DNA of 45,229 nt, from contig NZ_AKJM01000039.1 of the NCBI RefSeq assembly GCF_000282335.1, positions 1 through 45,229 on the forward strand. The letters run 5' to 3'. The position numbers were made by a program, and so were the translations under genes. This DNA comes from Pseudomonas sp. GM48. Lineage in GTDB: Bacteria; Pseudomonadota; Gammaproteobacteria; Pseudomonadales; Pseudomonadaceae. Each line of letters starts with the position of its first letter. The first letter of the stretch is position 1. This document shows, piece after piece, positions 43,324-45,229 of the stretch. The notes beneath the pieces were generated by a model that was not told the DNA's origin, searched no databases, and saw nothing but the letters and a program-made list of their open reading frames with translations.

Positions 43324-44298
43324 TTACTGCATCGGGTCGATCGGAGTGCTCGACACCATCGGTGCGACGCTGGCGCCCGGCACAGCGATCTCCACCGGCA
43401 GGCCATCTTCAGCGGCAACCACATCACGCACCACATCCCAGTTCATGCGCAGGTTGTTGGTGATGTCTTCACGCTTGAGCATCGCGTTGATGACCGCAGT
43501 GTGCTTGTCGACCACCGACGGGTTGCCCTTGTCGTCCAGCGGCGTATGCGCCTCCAGATAGACCTTGCCGCCACTCATGCCGAACTTGTACGGGTCGTTG
43601 ATGATCCGCACCGACGTACCGACCGGCACCATGCCCGCCATTTCCAGCACGTTGTTGTTGAACATGCGGAAGCAGCCGTGGCTGGTGCGCATGCCAATAC
43701 CGAATTTCTTGTTCGAACCGTGGATCAGGTAGCCCGGTGTGCCCAGGGTGAACTTGAACGGCCCCAGCGGGTTGTCAGGGCCGGCCGGCACGACATTGGG
43801 CAGCGGATCACCGTCTGCTGCGTGCTCGGCCTTGATCGACGCCGGAGGCGTCCAGGTCGGGTTAGGTGTCTTGGCGGTGATGCTGGTATGGGCGATCGGC
43901 GAGCCCCAGCCTTCACGACCGATACCCAGCGGGAACGTGTACACCACGTTCTTGCCTTTCGGGAAGTAGTAGAGGCGGTACTCGGCCAGGTTGATCACGA
44001 TGCCTTCACGCGGGCCTGGCGGCAGGATGAAACGGGTCGGCAGAATGATTTCCGTGCCGACGCCTGGCAACCATGCATCGACGCCCGGGTTGGCCGCGAC
44101 CATTTCCGTGTAGCCCAGATCGTAGGTGGTACCAAGGTCGGCAAAGGTGTCTTCGTACTTGGCCTTGATCACCTGCACCTGGCCGATGATGTCCTCACCG
44201 GGTGGCGGCAGGGGAAACTCCAATGCTGCAACGGGACCTGCCACCAAAAGGGCGGCAAGAGTCAGGCAGCGGGTGACGGCAGGAAAGCGCGGCAACAT
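43324..44298 (-). CDS. L,D-transpeptidase (ErfK/YbiS/YcfS/YnhG family)
   Basis: This is a 324-residue periplasmic enzyme with a signal peptide (about residues 1-25, ending PVAALE). A LysM-like N-terminal module (YDLGYTEMVAANPGVDAWLPGVGTEIILP) precedes the YkuD catalytic domain with HGS and GMRTSHGCFRM, where the cysteine is the nucleophile. Members of this family attach Lpp-type lipoproteins to peptidoglycan, which fits its place next to oprI. I chose ATG 44298 because AGGA lies about eight bases upstream; ATG 44316 has none. Confidence 0.93.
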   Translation of the reverse strand: MLPRFPAVTRCLTLAALLVAGPVAALEFPLPPPGEDIIGQVQVIKAKYEDTFADLGTTYDLGYTEMVAANPGVDAWLPGVGTEIILPTRFILPPGPREGIVINLAEYRLYYFPKGKNVVYTFPLGIGREGWGSPIAHTSITAKTPNPTWTPPASIKAEHAADGDPLPNVVPAGPDNPLGPFKFTLGTPGYLIHGSNKKFGIGMRTSHGCFRMFNNNVLEMAGMVPVGTSVRIINDPYKFGMSGGKVYLEAHTPLDDKGNPSVVDKHTAVINAMLKREDITNNLRMNWDVVRDVVAAEDGLPVEIAVPGASVAPMVSSTPIDPMQ

Positions 44299-44414
44299 CC
44301 GGAAAATCCTTCGCATAATCAACAGAGGGTATAAAAACGTGATTGTACACCGCCGTCCGTTATTTCGGGGAGATCGCCCGATTGCAGGCAATGCAAGGCG
44401 ATTTTACGACTTTC

Positions 44415-44478
44415 CTCGCTCCCACATTGGGTCCGCTGGCCACTGAAGATCCCTGTGGGAGCGGGCTTGCTCGCGAAA
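44415..44478. repeat. REP pair with one truncated copy
   Basis: A full REP (CTGTGGGAGCGGGCTTGCTC) lies at 44453-44478. The inverse partner at 44415-44427 keeps only CTCGCTCCCACAT, having lost its left part. Confidence 0.75.
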
Positions 44479-44539
44479 GCTATGTGTTGGGCGATGTGTT
44501 TTTTACGGGTGTACATATCCATTGCTGCGGTCACGGCCG

Positions 44540-44830
44540 CTTATGGTTCCGCTCTTACAGCGGGTCACTTTGGAAAAGCCCCAAAGTAACCAAAGGGCTC
44601 TTGCCCCTGACATTCGGTGCCTCGCCGTGGCTCGGCATGCCCTCGCTCCGGTCCTGCTCCGTGGGCCCGCCGCCATCGGCCATCCATGGCCGGGGGCGGC
44701 TAACCCGGCATCCATGCCGGGTTGCCCACTGCGCAGAACCTGCGCTCGGCCTCACGAGGGGGCGTACACCGCAAAAGCAAAGCGAGGCGGCCTACCGGCC
44801 GGCCTGTTTACGGGGTTCGTTCGACTGTGA
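44540..44830. repeat. probable dispersed non-coding repeat element
   Basis: This GC-rich stretch holds several short palindromes: ACTTTGG...CCAAAGT (44567-44587), GGCCATCCATGGCC (about 44680-44693), CCCGGCATCCATGCCGGG (about 44705-44722) and CGGCCTACCGGCCGGCC (about 44790). I recall similar stretches, with similar small false reading frames, at many places in P. fluorescens genomes. No frame looks like a real protein. Boundaries are approximate. Confidence 0.5.
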
Positions 44831-44855
44831 TCTACCTGCGCCTGTCAGGCCGCCA

Positions 44856-45091
44856 TCGCGAGCAAGCTCGCTCCCACAGGGGATTGGGTATGTTTGTGAG
44901 AAATTGGTCGGCTGGCAGGCCGCCTTCGCGAGCAAGCCCGCTCCCACAATTGGACCGAGTACATTCGGTGGAAATTGGTCGGCTGGCAGGTCGTCTTCGC
45001 GAGCAAGCCCGCTCCCACAGGGGGGGCTGGGTGTATCTGCGAGAAATTGGTCGGCTGGCAGGCCGCCTTCGCGAGCAAGCCCGCTCCCACA
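44856..45091. repeat. tandem direct REP array, four copies, about 71-base period
   Basis: The REP core TCGCGAGCAAGCCCGCTCCC occurs at 44856 (with CT for CC), 44926, 44997 and 45069, all in the same direction. Between them lies a conserved spacer GAAATTGGTCGGCTGGCAGG (three copies, at about 44900, 44971 and 45043), preceded by more variable bases. All other complete REP groups in the window are inverted pairs. No protein-coding gene is visible from 44299 to the end of the window. Confidence 0.9.
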
Positions 45092-45229
45092 GAAGAGCAA
45101 AGGCAGATCGGCGTACACCTTCGCTCCTCACCACTCATCAGGCCGAGCGTTAGCTCGCCTGCAGCTTTTGATCTTGATCCACCCGCCCCCTCGGCAGGCT
45201 GAGTGGAGGCGTTCATCCGGGGGTGGGCG

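Noticed and set aside
44856..45091. Possible CRISPR array
   Set aside because: The repeats are REP palindromes, the spacers are nearly identical to each other instead of unique, and there are no cas genes.
44722..45153. Open frames across the REP array on both strands
   Set aside because: They encode the repeated REP sequence itself (recurring REQARSHR or SGLAREGG peptides) and have no protein family character.

Overview
The window is chromosomal DNA of a Pseudomonas, most likely from the P. fluorescens group. The evidence is the full-length OprI lipoprotein, the earP-efp pair with arginine 32 in EF-P, CysB, AlaA, a SagS-like hybrid kinase, and many copies of the Pseudomonas REP palindrome (GGGAGCGGGCTTGCTCGCGAA type). 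Gene order agrees, from memory, with several P. aeruginosa PAO1 blocks: sagS-ospR-gpx-msrB-alaA-htpX-tpm (around PA2824-PA2832), ohrR-ohr (PA2849-2850), efp-earP and oprI-ldt (PA2851-2854), and cysB to DAHP synthase (PA1750-1754). No tRNA, rRNA, CRISPR array, prophage or transposase gene was seen.

Layout. 0.1-3.1 kb (minus strand): RluA-family pseudouridine synthase, a small unknown protein with a LexA box upstream, a glutaredoxin-like protein and an ammonium transporter with a sigma-54-like promoter. 3.4-6.0 kb (plus): a YqjD/YqjE/YqjK-like membrane trio and a dGTPase-like HD hydrolase. 6.2-11.1 kb (plus): a receiver-only response regulator, a LuxR-type regulator and a 1217-residue BvgS/EvgS-like sensor kinase, followed by a frameshifted and truncated gene remnant. 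11.4-20.3 kb: free-methionine sulfoxide reductase, DUF815 ATPase, SagS-like kinase, OspR-like/glutathione peroxidase operon, MsrB, AlaA, HtpX and thiopurine methyltransferase. 20.4-26.6 kb: extradiol dioxygenase, DEAD-box helicase, crotonase, spermidine-synthase-like protein and class II DAHP synthase. 26.7-33.3 kb: YcaQ-like protein, DUF1127, two LysR regulators, TauE/SafE exporter, OhrR, Ohr and an exported esterase. 33.5-42.3 kb: EF-P and EarP, a small membrane protein with a Gre-like factor, CysB, UspA, 5'-nucleotidase, PanE-like reductase, thioredoxin-like protein, PilZ-like protein, class I DAHP synthase and an acetyltransferase. 42.9-44.3 kb: OprI convergent with an L,D-transpeptidase. 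44.4-45.2 kb: non-coding repeats.

Common themes. Peroxide and methionine-sulfoxide defence dominates: fRMsr, MsrB, glutathione peroxidase and Ohr, with two OhrR-type two-cysteine MarR sensors whose operators can be read in the DNA. Signal transduction is the second theme (BvgS-like phosphorelay and SagS-like kinase). Several neighbours work directly together: EarP modifies EF-P, and the L,D-transpeptidase is of the family that links OprI-type lipoproteins to peptidoglycan.

I found no clearly new multi-gene system. The best leads are the three-gene BvgS-like relay with its extra receiver protein, the LexA box before an unknown gene, the matching operators of ohrR and ohr, the operators inside the gpx-ospR promoter, the ohr-esterase operon, and the direct-repeat REP array at the right end.
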